Positions 48,233 to 60,245 are shown, counted from the stretch's first letter. The stretch: 64,000 nt of DNA from Dimorphilus gyrociliatus (GCA_904063045.1 CAJFCJ010000001.1:2177501-2241500); one strand, 5' to 3'. Numbers and translations are program-made. Notes: a model not told the origin generated them from the letters alone.

Positions 48233-49765
48233 TTATTTAATTGTAATTAGACTTAGGTAACCATCACGAATTAGTATAAGATTAATTATACCATTATGAA
48301 CTTTATAGGCAAACAATGTGTAAAGGTCAAAGATATCCTTATAGGATTTTGTTGTTAATATTAATCCGTTTGAATTTGCCTCTAATTGAGCCAATACAAT
48401 TGTATTGAATACTCTAAATAATGCTCCTTGTCTATTCAAAGCCAAAATTGATGTTGAACATTCACTTGTTGAAAGTGATATTGATCCATTAATTCGATAA
48501 TTGCAGTCGAATAAAATACGTCCGGTAGAAAAGTCCAATACTGTGCATCGCAAACTATCAGTACAAAGGAATATATTATTATTATTTACAGCTATATCGA
48601 GGACTAGACCATAATCAGATGGTAATACACAATCCCAATCAACTTTAAAAGGATCCTTTAATTTTGTTACTGAATTCTTATCTTCGCATTTTAAACATAT
48701 TATAATTCCGTCATCATATTCAACCATATTATGATAATATCCGTATTTATCATTCTTTTTATCAATAGCGCAAAAAACATCAAAACTATACGAATTGCTT
48801 GTCGTCGAGTTTGAATTGACAAACTTTATCTCATCTTTCCCAATAGTAAGAAAATATAGCCTTACTCCTGCAGCTAATTTATACGTTTCAGAATTATAAG
48901 TATTCCACTTTTTCAATATTTCCGATCTACTATTTTCAATATCAAAGAGAATGAGTTTATATTTACAGGCCATCTTCTCAAGGATAATATAAAGTCTATT
49001 TTTGAAATAAGTAACATTAAGCACTCGTTCATCTTCAGTTATTTTAATTATTGGATTCTTTTGTTGAAAATGTTCAACAGTAGATATTTCGCCAAGATTA
49101 CCATCCTGCTTTTTATGAAAATGTAATTTCTTATTCATAAGATAAGCTGCTTGATTTGTTAACTCCATCTTTGATTTTGTTGTATTTTCAATAATTTCAT
49201 CAGAAATCAAAATACTGTATTGTAGTTTTTCAAAATTATCTAAAAGACTCTTTATATCGTTTTCCTGATTTGAACAAAACTCTTTAATTTCACCAATAAG
49301 TCGTTTCTCTTTTTTCCTTATCTCCATTATCGAATTAATAACTTCTGTTTTAATTTTAGATATCAAACAATTCATTTCGCCACCGCTGTCTTTTAAATAA
49401 GAGACTAGTGTCTTTTCCGTATCGCTTCTTACATATTTAACTTTCGATTCCTTAAATGTTTGACTATGGTATTTCTTTTCAAGGAAATTATGAAATATAC
49501 CCAAACGTGGAAAAGCATTTACACCATCTCTTGTCCATTTGTATCGATGTTGACATATTGGACAAGAGAAAAAGCCTCCATTTTCAAATGCCTTAGACCC
49601 AGCCCACTTCTCTAGACACTCTGAACAAAAAATATGAATTACCGTTTTACAAGGTAAACACCTCGGACTATTCCCAATCCAAAGACATTTACAAAATGCG
49701 CATTCCATATCTTCCTTAGAAATAAGTTCATTTATATCCATATCTTCCTCGCTTTGTGTGCTCAT
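48233..49765 (-). CDS. RING-finger, coiled-coil, beta-propeller-like protein (TRIM-like), copy 1
   Basis: A single exon encodes 510 residues. The N-terminal C3HC4 RING spans about residues 22-72: CAFC, RCLPC, HIFCSECL, CPICQ. It is followed by a segment shared by all three neighbours (W-T-x-x-G-V, FPRL-x-x-F). A basic coiled-coil-prone region (about 120-220, IRKKEKRLIGEIKEF) follows, then about 270 residues of repeated beta-rich motifs of the type VLDFSTGRIL, probably a propeller-like fold. E3 ubiquitin ligase activity is expected from the RING. No B-box zinc finger is visible. It is the last of three tandem paralogues on the minus strand. Confidence 0.85.
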   Translation of the reverse strand: MSTQSEEDMDINELISKEDMECAFCKCLWIGNSPRCLPCKTVIHIFCSECLEKWAGSKAFENGGFFSCPICQHRYKWTRDGVNAFPRLGIFHNFLEKKYHSQTFKESKVKYVRSDTEKTLVSYLKDSGGEMNCLISKIKTEVINSIMEIRKKEKRLIGEIKEFCSNQENDIKSLLDNFEKLQYSILISDEIIENTTKSKMELTNQAAYLMNKKLHFHKKQDGNLGEISTVEHFQQKNPIIKITEDERVLNVTYFKNRLYIILEKMACKYKLILFDIENSRSEILKKWNTYNSETYKLAAGVRLYFLTIGKDEIKFVNSNSTTSNSYSFDVFCAIDKKNDKYGYYHNMVEYDDGIIICLKCEDKNSVTKLKDPFKVDWDCVLPSDYGLVLDIAVNNNNIFLCTDSLRCTVLDFSTGRILFDCNYRINGSISLSTSECSTSILALNRQGALFRVFNTIVLAQLEANSNGLILTTKSYKDIFDLYTLFAYKVHNGIINLILIRDGYLSLITIK

Positions 49766-50316
49766 TCTTCAAAACGTTGTCTTTCTTTACAGAAATGTTC
49801 AATTTCGTATAAAAGAGTAAATAATGTAGCTAAGCACGTACATATATATATATACATGTGTGTGTGTAGATATAGATATAGATATAGATATATATATATA
49901 CGTATACAATCTGCATAATAGAATATGTGCTTTTGTTTCATTTTATAAATTAAGATAATGAACAATAATTGGCCAACAACAAAAAAAAAGCAATCTTTAT
50001 AATGCAGAACTATTATAATTAATTTTATAAAGACTGCATATGTGAATGTATGTATGACCTTTCTCTTCCATATATCTTTCTCACTCACTCACTATCTCAC
50101 TCTCGTTCTCTTTTTCACCCGTTTTTTTTCTAAAAATCCTATCAAGAAAATGAAAGGAATGAAAACAGTATTTATTTGATTTGTTTGATAAAGAATCTTC
50201 ATATATGCAAAGTACATAGAAAATATATTGAATATTTGACGTAAAGTATTCAGAATCTACAATGGCACTTCGTTATAGAATTAACCGATTGTTTGTTTAA
50301 ATATTTTCATTCTTTA
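49766..50316. other. spacer between RING copies 1 and 2
   Basis: Contains TA/GATA-type simple repeats around 49838-49905 and otherwise nothing recognisable. It presumably includes the promoter of copy 1. Confidence 0.5.
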
Positions 50317-51897
50317 TTAACATTTAATATATTTTAAATAGACCGTATTAATCCATTTATCGAGTATTAAAAATGCTATAATTCCTTCGGAACATTTTCC
50401 ATATTCTATAGTATGATAGAGATCAAATATCTTCTTATACGACCATGAACTAACGCCATCTTCGGTTTTATCAATTAAACGAACGAAATCGTTACCAATT
50501 AAACAACATCCGGATTGGAAGAGTATTTTCGTGCAGAATCTATATTTTGTAATACCCAAAACTTCTCTAGGACTGCCAGTAGACGTCTTCAGTTTGTTGA
50601 GTATCTTACCGGAATTAAGGTCAAAGATATAATGAAGATTTTCCGTAAATAGAGCGAACAGTTGGGAAGAGTTTATTCTCATGTCGACAATTTTTAAAAG
50701 TGGAAGATTTAAACTTATCTTCCATTTTTGTTTAACGGGGTCTTTAATCTTTTTAAAAGTAAATATATTATCTAAATCCTGACAGCATAGGACTATTCCT
50801 TTCTCATATCCAATTATATGTACAAAACTGGTAGTATCGTTCTTTCTTCTCATTATGTCGTAAAATGTTGAAAAAGTGCACGAAAATTTACCATCGTCAT
50901 CCTCAGTCTCCGTTACACGCTGTACCCTTATTTCTCCAACAGTTAATAGATAAATATTAACACTTACCGCCAGTTTATATTCTATTTTTATAGAATTATT
51001 CCATTCGTGTAAACTTTCTATGATCCCTGTCTTCATTTGATATCTTAATAGTTTATAGAAGAATAAACTTCCACCAAACTTCTCCGTTAATAAGTATAGA
51101 GTATCGTTAAAGAATGAAGTATTACAAACTCTTCCCCCAGTCGGTAATCGGCAAAGTTCTTTCGATACTTTAAATTCTTCTTCTTTTTTATTTAAGCCTA
51201 TACTAAAATCAGCTAAACTAGAATCTTTAATAAATTCAATGTTTCTATGGAAACAAGAATTGGCTTTGTTATTTAATCTTATTTTCATTTTTGTGACTTT
51301 TTTATTAGTTTCACCAACTTTTTTTGAAAATTTTTCAAAAGCGGCAAACTCTCTTATAATGTCGATTAATTCACTTTCCTTCTCATCATAGAACATTAGA
51401 ACCTCTTCTAGTAGCTTGTGCCTTTGTTCTCGTACCTTTTTCATATGATTAGCAGCAGTTTCATTTATCTTTTGAATCATTTGGATCTCTTGATTATGTA
51501 AATTTCTTAGTACCGAAACAATAATTTCCTCTACATAACTCCTTGTATGATTGGGTGGAGCGTCGACGAAAGTTCTAGATCTCATCCTTAGTCGATTCCC
51601 GTCGTCGTCGTCGTCGTTATTCGAATTAAATAGATCCAGTCTGGGAAAAGAGGCAACACCTTCTTCGGTCCATCTATGAGCCATCTTACACACAGGACAA
51701 AAGAGTATCCCTTCGGCGTGCGATTCGTCGTTATGCGCCAGTTGTCTAAGACAATCGGAACAAAATATATGAACTTTATCTTTACAAGGAAGGCATCTAG
51801 CGTCTTTTTGAACCCAAGAAAAGTGGCAGATAGCACATAACGTTTGATCCTGCTTAACAATCTTATTAAAATCAACATCCGTGCTTGCACTAGCCAT
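50317..51897 (-). CDS. RING-finger, coiled-coil, beta-propeller-like protein (TRIM-like), copy 2
   Basis: A single exon encodes 526 residues with the same plan as its neighbours. RING: CAIC, RCLPC, HIFCSDCL, CPVCK; then RWTEEGVASFPRLDLF; an Asp/Asn-rich stretch (NSNNDDDDDGN); a coiled-coil-prone region (about 140-240); and a C-terminal beta-rich part with IFDLNSGKIL. The RING cysteines and histidine are complete, so ligase function is plausible. An out-of-frame open reading on the same strand inside the 5' end is a shadow. Confidence 0.85.
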   Translation of the reverse strand: MASASTDVDFNKIVKQDQTLCAICHFSWVQKDARCLPCKDKVHIFCSDCLRQLAHNDESHAEGILFCPVCKMAHRWTEEGVASFPRLDLFNSNNDDDDDGNRLRMRSRTFVDAPPNHTRSYVEEIIVSVLRNLHNQEIQMIQKINETAANHMKKVREQRHKLLEEVLMFYDEKESELIDIIREFAAFEKFSKKVGETNKKVTKMKIRLNNKANSCFHRNIEFIKDSSLADFSIGLNKKEEEFKVSKELCRLPTGGRVCNTSFFNDTLYLLTEKFGGSLFFYKLLRYQMKTGIIESLHEWNNSIKIEYKLAVSVNIYLLTVGEIRVQRVTETEDDDGKFSCTFSTFYDIMRRKNDTTSFVHIIGYEKGIVLCCQDLDNIFTFKKIKDPVKQKWKISLNLPLLKIVDMRINSSQLFALFTENLHYIFDLNSGKILNKLKTSTGSPREVLGITKYRFCTKILFQSGCCLIGNDFVRLIDKTEDGVSSWSYKKIFDLYHTIEYGKCSEGIIAFLILDKWINTVYLKYIKC

Positions 51898-52307
51898 ATT
51901 TAAAAGTATTCTAATCGATTCTCAGTGATTAGTGAATATATTAATTATGAAAAACGAAACAAAACAAAACTTCTCAATTACAAAAGTATTTTTGTAGGTA
52001 AACCGTCTGTCGCTTAGGAGTTAAACTGTCTTATGAAAACAACGACTTTTTTCTTGTTGACATGATATCATTATTTATTCAAGTTTAGTCATAGCCTATT
52101 TAAAATTTAAGTTTTCTTAGTAAACGAATTATTTCACTATTTAATGCGAAAAGGAAATTTTTTTCATGAATAATTCATAGATAGATCAAATATACTACTT
52201 AATGTTTTTTATTGATTAAAATACCTAAATTAATTATATATTATCAATTTTCGTTAGATGTTGGTAAAGCATATAAGATAGAAAACAATTGTCTAATCTT
52301 TCTAATA
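51898..52307. other. spacer between RING copies 2 and 3
   Basis: AT-rich, no supported feature. Confidence 0.5.
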
Positions 52308-53979
52308 TTAAATAAGTTTAGTAATTATTAAAAATCTATCAAAAATACAATAAATTATTATTCCATCTGTTGTTGTTTGATAGGAGAATGTTTCGTAAAG
52401 GAAGAATATTTTATTAAATCTTGACGAAACTATTTCATCATCTTTAAAATCGATTAAATGTATACAATCTAATGATTTTAATAAGCATCCATCAGAGTAT
52501 AATGTTCTTTTAAGATCGGAATTAAGACTTAAATTCTTGTTGATTGTTGACGAATACGAACTAGAAATTAGAGTTTTTCCACTTTGAAAATCCAATATTT
52601 CAATATAACATTTAGGAAACCAAACAAATAGTTTATCGTTGTTTAATTTCATATCGATAATTGTTGAAACATTTTCTTAATTAATTAAGGATGAACGGTA
52701 ATTTTTTATTCGTTTCTTCTTTATCAATTATTAATTATCATTAATATAAGTAAATCAAATAGAAGATAGATAATAATGTTACTTTAAAGGTTAGATTTAA
52801 AAAAAAAAATAACCGCTCACCCTTTTCAGAATATAAACGTTCCCATTCAACTTTAAAAGGATTTCTTATCTTGAATAAATGACATTTCTGTTCTAAAATC
52901 GTACTATAAGCAATAATTCCACCTTCATAATCAATAATATTTTGATAATATTCCGTATTCCTATCGGTAAAGCAGAATGATTCGAATTTGCAATAATTCC
53001 TGTTATCCTTTCTTAAAATCTCTTTAACGTATTTTATTTCTCTTTCTCCGACTGTTAAAAAATAGATTTGATTATCAACTGCTATTTTATATTGTTTATC
53101 TCTAGAAGATTTCCATTCGTGTAGAAAGTCGAATCTCTCCGCTCCAGAATCATATGACACAAGTCTATAACAGTATCCGTTATCGCGATACTTTTCCATG
53201 ATAAAATATAGACAATTTCTATTACAAGTTTGAGTAATTACATTCCCGAATGAAGGTATACTAATCAGATCATTATTAATGATAAAATCTTGATTGACAA
53301 CATTCTCTCCTATGCTAATTAGTTCGGTATTGTTTATTTTAAATATGATATGTTTATGTAGCATTTTCATAGCTTTATTTGTTAATTTCATTCTCATTTC
53401 CATTAGATTACCTCCTAGTTCACTTTCACCAATTTTATTTGAGAATAATTCAATAGCTTCAAATTCTTTAATAATTTTTTTTAAGCAATTCTCCTTCCTA
53501 TTAAAAAAATCTAATGCTTCTTTAAAGAGTACTTCTTTCATATCCTGTAGTTTAATTATTCTCAATCGAACTGCATCATGGATTTCCCGCAATATTTTGT
53601 CTTCTTCTTCGTTTATATTTCTTATAGCTGCTACAACAGCATTTTCCATTTCACTTCTTTTATATTTCGAGGGAATTCTCTCTATAAAATTTCTATCGTT
53701 TCTATTATAATTATCATCTCCTCTTTTAGTTCGATCGAATATCGTCAATCTTGGAAAGGATAATACTCCCTCTTTGGTCCATGTATGACCAACGTTGCAG
53801 ACGGGACATCGAAGTTCTTCGCCAATTTGTAATTTTCCATGAATTGCAAACTTCTCTAAGCAATCCGAGCAAAATATATGAATTGATTCCTTACACGGTA
53901 GACATCTTGGATTCTGTCCAACCCAAGAAATTAGGCAAACAAAACATTTAGTATCCTCCTCGTTAACAAGGAAACTCAT
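52308..53979 (-). CDS. RING-finger, coiled-coil, beta-propeller-like protein (TRIM-like), copy 3
   Basis: Two exons, 53979-52821 and 52675-52308, joined by a 145-base GT-AG intron (phase 1), encode 508 residues. The intron is required: the first exon frame runs into intron sequence and stops, while the second exon contains the C-terminal part found in the other copies (IDMKLNNDKLFVW, ILDFQSGKTL). RING: CFVC, RCLPC, HIFCSDCL, CPVC, then HTWTKEGVLSFPRLTIF. Copies 1 and 2 lack this intron, so it was either gained here or lost in them. Confidence 0.82.
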
Positions 53980-54694
53980 CCTTATCTTTTCGCTTCTAAA
54001 CTTATCAGTTCAAAAAAAACAAACAAACTATTATTCTCATAAATAAGTAAATAATATTACAAAAAAAAAAGAGACAAATTCAATAGAAAATCTTATCTTT
54101 ACCTATTTAATGCAGATATTGTATTTGATGAACTAGGCCTATGAAATTTCCTAATTATAATAATAAATCTAAATAATTTCTTATACCAAAAGGAGTTTTC
54201 CTTTACGAAAAAAATTAGGTTAAAAAGGTTAAAGAAATAAAAAATTTTCTCATTGTTATAGTTTTTTTTATAATATATTTTTTTCTAAATTAGAAAAGAA
54301 TTCTTTAACTTCCGGTTAATATTGTCTTAACAGAGGAAGAAAGTTGAAAGTGAGAGTTAAATCTTTCTATTTATCAAATTTATCTTTCTATTGTTAAAAG
54401 TTTTGATCATTTGTATAGTAATTAGTCAATTTTCAATACTAATTATAGTATAAAAATAATAAAATATACAGTATATATACTAATTTACATATATATAAAA
54501 TATATATATATATATATTACTAATATAATATATCTTATAGATGAGCTCTATATACTTATTCATATAGAAAAAATAAGACTAATCTAGTCCAATAGGCTTA
54601 TTTTCTTATACTCTATTTTATATCAAATTCTATATTTTGCAGTATTTTACTGTACATTACAATGATAAGATTTTTATAAACTTAATTATTTAAA
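53980..54694. other. intergenic region
   Basis: AT-rich with (TA)n-type sequence near 54465-54525; no exon supported. Confidence 0.5.
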
Positions 54695-56043
54695 CTATTT
54701 GAGTGGCCTATAGTCTCTTAATGATGAGTTCGCTTTTTGTCTTTTCTGTCTTTTATTTGTAACTTTCTTAATATTTCCAAAAGTGATACATAGCCATAAT
54801 ATCATAGCTAACAATACCAATAAAGTGATAAAAGCTATTAGAATTATAAAATGCCTTTGTCCGTAGTATCTTATACTAAACTGATAGTTGGGTGAAACTA
54901 ACAGTGGATAACGTCTAGTGGAATACGAATAATCTTCTGTTTCTTCTCTTCCCTCACATATATCATAAAGTTTTTGATTATGTCTACCTAGTGAATTAAA
55001 TGCATAAATATTACTTAAAGATCTATTTTTAGATCTTTCTCTTTCAACATTAAAATTCCATTGAGTGACATCAGATTTACATTTTAATTTACCCTTATCA
55101 AAATACCATTTAGATAGTCCCGGACGTTTCATGAATAAATCGACAATATACCTATATCTGCATCCACAGCCAAAGATAACTGGTAGGCGTAATACAGCAG
55201 CTCGTCTCATTGTATTGTAAATCAATTTAAATTTATCATCATTACTATTATAAGGTGGAAGGATTAATGACTTATCCAAATTCATAAATTCAATTGATGT
55301 AGGATATTGGGTAGAATAAGTATTCAGAGGAAATTTCCATTCTAAGATCTTATCACTACGAGAATCAATCTGAGAATTAAACATTTAATCCATTCTGAAA
55401 TTCTTCAGATTGATTCCAAATTTAACAACCTATAATCCATAACAATAATACTTTTAATATACTCTATCTTAGCCTTAGTTTGACCTTTACATTGAAATTT
55501 CGAAAATTGCCCAATATCTGTAACGGATGATTGTTCTTCAACTATTAATGTTAATACATTGATATAATAATTAACTCCACATGGTAAAAGCGTTGAATCT
55601 TTCAAAGTTAATTCCATTAAGTTAACATTTAACGACGAAGCGTTTGATTTAAATATCAAACTATTTATATTGTCTATACAATTCTGAATTTCTAAAGTGT
55701 TATTAGTTATATCGTTTTCAAATGGATTATTCATCATTATATCTGCATTGAAATTTCCTTTACATCTTATTATTACTCTTAAGCTTTTCTCCTTCTTTCT
55801 AACCATTTTCCCGACATTTTCTATGGTGTTAGAGCATCTCTCCCTAATTTCTCTTTTCATCAAGCTTGGGCAATCGATTCGTAAGCTGATTTCATCCCTA
55901 AAACCAAATTTTGTGATTCGGCATCGACATTTGTCGTCAATAGATGTCGCCCTTAGTCCATTATTTTTGAATTGAAATCTATACACACATACAATTTCAT
56001 GAAAAAAAATTATGGTTAAACTAATTAATAATAATTTATTCAT
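54695..56043 (-). CDS. type I membrane protein with LRR-like ectodomain, unrecognised
   Basis: Two open frames form one gene: 56043 down to about 55444 or 55417, then about 55369 or 55363 down to 54695. The N-terminus (MNKLLLISLTIIFFHEIVC) is a signal peptide, followed by a cysteine cap (CRCRITKFGF, DCPS) like the N-terminal cap of leucine-rich-repeat proteins, Leu/Ile-spaced repeats (LNVNLMELTLKDSTLLP), a second cysteine region (FGCGCRYRY), a membrane helix (FIILIAFITLLVLLAMILWL) and a short basic tail (KRQKRQK). The junction is ambiguous. A canonical GT-AG intron 55443-55370 is in phase (424 residues). Removal of the inverted-repeat-bounded segment 55416-55364 is also in phase and keeps more LRR-like sequence (431 residues). 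Confidence 0.65.
55362..55416. repeat. short inverted repeat at a reading-frame break
   Basis: GAATCAATCTGAGAA at 55362-55376 is matched in reverse complement by TTCTTCAGATTGATTC at 55401-55416, identical apart from one extra base. The pair bounds a 55-base segment where the reading frame of the LRR-like gene shifts, so it probably forms all or part of an intron. Confidence 0.75.
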
Positions 56044-57630
56044 AATAATTATAATATCTGTTTATTTTTAAATTTTTAAATTAGTTAATTCATTAAAGTA
56101 AATGATATTGTACATAGGCCTACTAAGTTAAATGATAATGTGGTATTTTTTGGCGAAAATAGTGTAGTTTTTTGCACTTGACGCCTATACGTAGACTTAG
56201 GTCGAAAGGTATCAAATTGATGGGAAAAGATTCTATTTCTCTCTATTTAGGTTAAGAATTAAAATGTTGGCTGTCTTAATTAGCTTTCCACTACGATCTC
56301 TCCTTTTCAAAACTCGAGTTCACTTTTCCATTGTGAAGGATGTATTAACGGCTTTCCTAAACGGAAATACATTAAGTTTAAATTTACATTGGTCAGGATT
56401 TTTCTTTCTCTTTCTCTCACTTTCTGTTTCTCCCTCTAACTCTCTCTCTCCCTCTCTCTCTCTCTCTCATACACACTCACTCACTCTTCCGTTCGCCTAT
56501 TTGTTTTATCAATAATTTAAATATTCTGGTCATATACTACCATGTGAAAAACCTAGACATCTGGTGTCGATTAAAGGAGAATTTAAGCGTCTCTCTTAAA
56601 ACCGTCTATCAACGTCTATCACAATATTAATCAAATGTGTCAGTAACTTTTCCGAACCATATAATAATTAACTCTTATTTTTCACTTTTACCTTATAAGG
56701 TAATTATAGAAAAATTGTTAAGTATTTCCCTTTTCCTTTTTAAATCCTCTAGGATGTTTATATTAAGAATATAGAGAATCAGAAGAGAAATTTCTTGTAT
56801 TTAGTAAGAAAATTTACAAAGTATACGAAAATTGTTTACTGTACGGATAAACGTGGAAAAATCCGTTTAGTTATATCAAATAGACATGTAACATATAGTT
56901 TTTGAAGTAATTCCGACATATTTTTCACCTCTTTTGTAAATTTGTATAAAAAATAATAAGAAATTCAGAGAAAATTCCATTTGGATGTCTTAATTTCAAG
57001 AATACAAAAGAAACGGGAAGAAAACAGCTTGACGTTTCCTAATCTTTCACCCCTGACCCGTTAAATTCGCCCTTTTCGACTGCCATTTCTAGCTCTGGTA
57101 AATATTTGCCCTTTTGAAATTTTTCAAGTGTTCCCACAGGTTTCGATCAGCAGTACTATTCTTTAAAAAAATCGTTTAACGAGCGACGCCGCCCACTGAG
57201 ATGTTGCGTGTCGTTTCCACTCACCTATTTTCCTTTTTTCACAAAAATTATATAATAGCCAATAAAAGTTCCGTGAAACTTTAACCATATTACAGGTGCA
57301 TTGAAACTAATCTATTTATTTACTAAACTATTTCGTTGTCATAGTTTTTAACAAACAAAAAATGAATAAATAAATAAATATGTACAGAAAAACAGAAACG
57401 CTACTGGAACCCAAAAAGGATGAAACAAGAAAGAAAAAACGACGTCTATTATATATTTTTTGGGCTAATTGTTTTTAGACTATTCCTCTGATGATAATTG
57501 TGTTTTATCATGCGTTAAGAAAGCTTAATTACCGTAATCAAAGATATGTCTTTTTTTTTAATTTTTGCTAATTATTTTATGGAAAAATTTACAGAAGATA
57601 TATAGAAGAGATGAAGATCGGTGATGTTAG
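56044..57630. other. intergenic region, about 1.6 kb
   Basis: Contains a (CT)n tract at 56440-56469 and AT-rich sequence. No exon is supported on either strand. Confidence 0.5.
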
Positions 57631-59440
57631 TCATTTATACCAAGGCCTCCAGACGTCTTCGGTCACTTTCACACCGGGAACAATGTTCTCTTTATTATCA
57701 TTCATGTTCGTTCCCTCGGGCCTCGTAGCGGTTGCGTAATCGACCTTGACCCTTGACACCATAGAAATTGGCACGAGAATAGTGGCTAATGGACCGGAAG
57801 GTTGCACGCTCTTTTTGAAGGCTGGGTGAATTCTTTCTTGATGAGACGGCGATAAATTGTTGATTTTATTAAATAAATGATTTATTAATCGATTTCGTAA
57901 ATCTTCGTCGATATCGTTTGCGGTCGATAAATAACTTTTTACTTTATTTGCGCAATCGTTAAATCCTGCCATATATCTATTTTCCAAATTTGAATTCGTA
58001 GTTGCTGTAATGTAAGATAAAATAAGAAAAATTGAAAACCAATCATCACGTTGGAAAATTAGGCGTCTCTATACTTTTAATAAAAACTCCATTAAAAAAA
58101 TGATAGGAATAACACGAAGTTGGAGAATTAATAAGCTTCGTTAGATAGTATATAAAGATCATTAAATCGGATGAAAAATCTTATTATTCTCCCAATTTTT
58201 ACTACTACTTGAAATGTCTATAAATAGTTTAATAAACCAACAAGCAAGCCTATATTACCCCACTGTCAATGACGCCTGCAGTGTTGATTACGAATCACTG
58301 GAACTTATTTCGTAATCATTACGTTACCCGAGCATATTACGTAATAGTATAACCAAAACGATATGTAATAAAAGCGTGACTTCCAAGATACTGATCAGCT
58401 GCTAACAGTTTTAACAGATAGTAAAAGTCGATGATTTGAACGACAACTTTCTCAAAACACTCTTGCTTTTTTCTTCAAGAATTTTTTTATTGCATTTTTT
58501 TCTTTTTAAAAAAAAATCTTTATTAAAATAAAAATATTTCCTGAAATGTTTTTTCTTGCAAACTACAACAATAAAAAAAAGGTCTTAAAAATTATTGGTA
58601 GGAGGGAAAAACGATTAAAAGCGTTAATTGATCAATAAAAAGAAAGTAAAACGATAAGGAAGCTGTCAGTATCGAATTTCGTGAGAAATTCTTTACATAC
58701 CCAAAAACTGGTCCGCTAAAAATGGGCGGAGCTTTGGGTGGAGGGCGCAGAAGGCAATTTAATTTTTTTTTTTGTATAAAAGGTTAACGTTTCAAAGTGT
58801 CAAAGATTTTTGTATAACTAAATTTTAATGCCTTAAGGTCTAGTCAAACATCATTGACAGTTAAATTATACATCTCAATCAACAATATGTAATTATTGGT
58901 TCTTACCTAAGATTTGTTGCATCCTCTGCTGTCTAAGATATTTAACTGTCATCTCTAAAATATCTGCCTTTTCTAATTTCGAATACATAGAATCACTCTA
59001 AAAAGAAAAGAAACAAATATAAATATATATACTGTATATATTTAATATATTATGCCAATAAACTACGATGATATATAAACATACAAGACGATTTGAATAT
59101 GGAATTTTAATCCGCCTTTAGCTTATTTTCCTAAGAGTTTATCACTTTAAAAATGAAAAGAAAAACACGTATATGTCGACATTCTTACCTCTTTTTTCAT
59201 GGCTTGTAATACAAGTAATTTGATTTGATTTAAACATGAATTTATTCTAGCTCTTCGTTTCTTCTCAACCAGAGGCTTGTTATTCTGTAATTATAGCTTC
59301 GTTAATTTCAAATACTTATTAATTGATTAGTTAATTACTGTTGGTCAAATATAAGTTTTAAAAAAGTGAATATTAAAGAAGTCTAGTACTCTTCTTACAC
59401 TTCAGAAAAAAATTCAACTTACTTTACGGTTGGTGGCCAT
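57631..59440 (-). CDS. hes: Hairy/Enhancer-of-split (HES) bHLH-Orange-type transcriptional repressor
   Basis: Four exons: 59440-59423, 59284-59189, 58997-58907, 58004-57631; 192 residues, all GT-AG and in phase. The start ATGGCCACC opens a first exon of only six codons (MATNRK). The basic-helix-loop-helix domain, at about residues 7-60, begins NNKPLVEKKRRARINSCL and includes LEKADILEMTVKYLR. The proline between basic and helix regions seen in HES proteins is present as NKP. A region that could be a short Orange domain follows (MAGFNDCANKVKSYL, LRNRLINHL). The C-terminus is WRPWYK: the Groucho/TLE-recruiting WRPW motif plus two further residues. This is a nuclear DNA-binding repressor of the Notch and patterning class. 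Confidence 0.95.
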
Positions 59441-59856
59441 TCTATTTTTATTCCTACGTCTTCGACGATGCAATGAGACGGAGTATTTGAGCATGGCAGG
59501 CGACGGCTTGACGCCTCTAGACTGGTTCTTTGCACGCACTACTTTCCTTGAATATTCTCGTGATGTTAAAAAAAATCCCTCCTTTCAATATATCAAGATA
59601 ATAATGGGTTTATGGGTAATATGCCGAGCTCTTTTCTCTGTTAATTAACTTAAATAAGCCTATTTAGTTTTTTAAGAGTTTTTAATCTTCTAAAGTAAGC
59701 CTTGTACAAGGTATTATAACTAAAGATGACAAATAAATCAATTTAAACAGACTTTAAACTTTTCCTCTCTTTTCTTTCATTTTTTAGTTTACCATAAGTA
59801 GCATACGCACACACGTGCAAGCGCGCGCATATAGAATATACAGTATATATACATAT

Positions 59857-59908
<52 letters not shown>

Positions 59909-60245
59909 ATCTATATAGCTATCTCTCTATCTATCTCTATCTTCTATTATCCCTTACTTTTTTTCTTTCTTTCCTTTAGAATTTTCCACATTCTAATTTT
60001 TAGAAAAACAATAAAACTATAGAAGGTCACTGGCATGAATATTTTAAATGAAAGTTCAGGAATATTTGAAGACCCGTATAGGGAAATAAACGGGATTCTT
60101 AGTAATATTTATACTATTTAGCGCTTCGTCTCTGAATATTTTTACTCTTCAGTTATACACAGAACAATGTTTTTGATTTAGTTTATAGAAAAGCAATTAA
60201 TTTATTTATATTGAGAAACTTCAATATTGAACCTTCTGGGATAAT
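59441..60245. other. HES promoter side and intergenic region
   Basis: Upstream of the HES start there is moderately GC-rich sequence to about 59520, then AT-rich DNA and a long (CT)n tract. I could not identify individual binding sites with confidence. Confidence 0.5.
59861..59906. repeat. (TC)n microsatellite
   Basis: Long near-perfect CT tract followed by CTAT units, upstream of the HES gene and downstream of the transporter gene. Confidence 0.95.
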
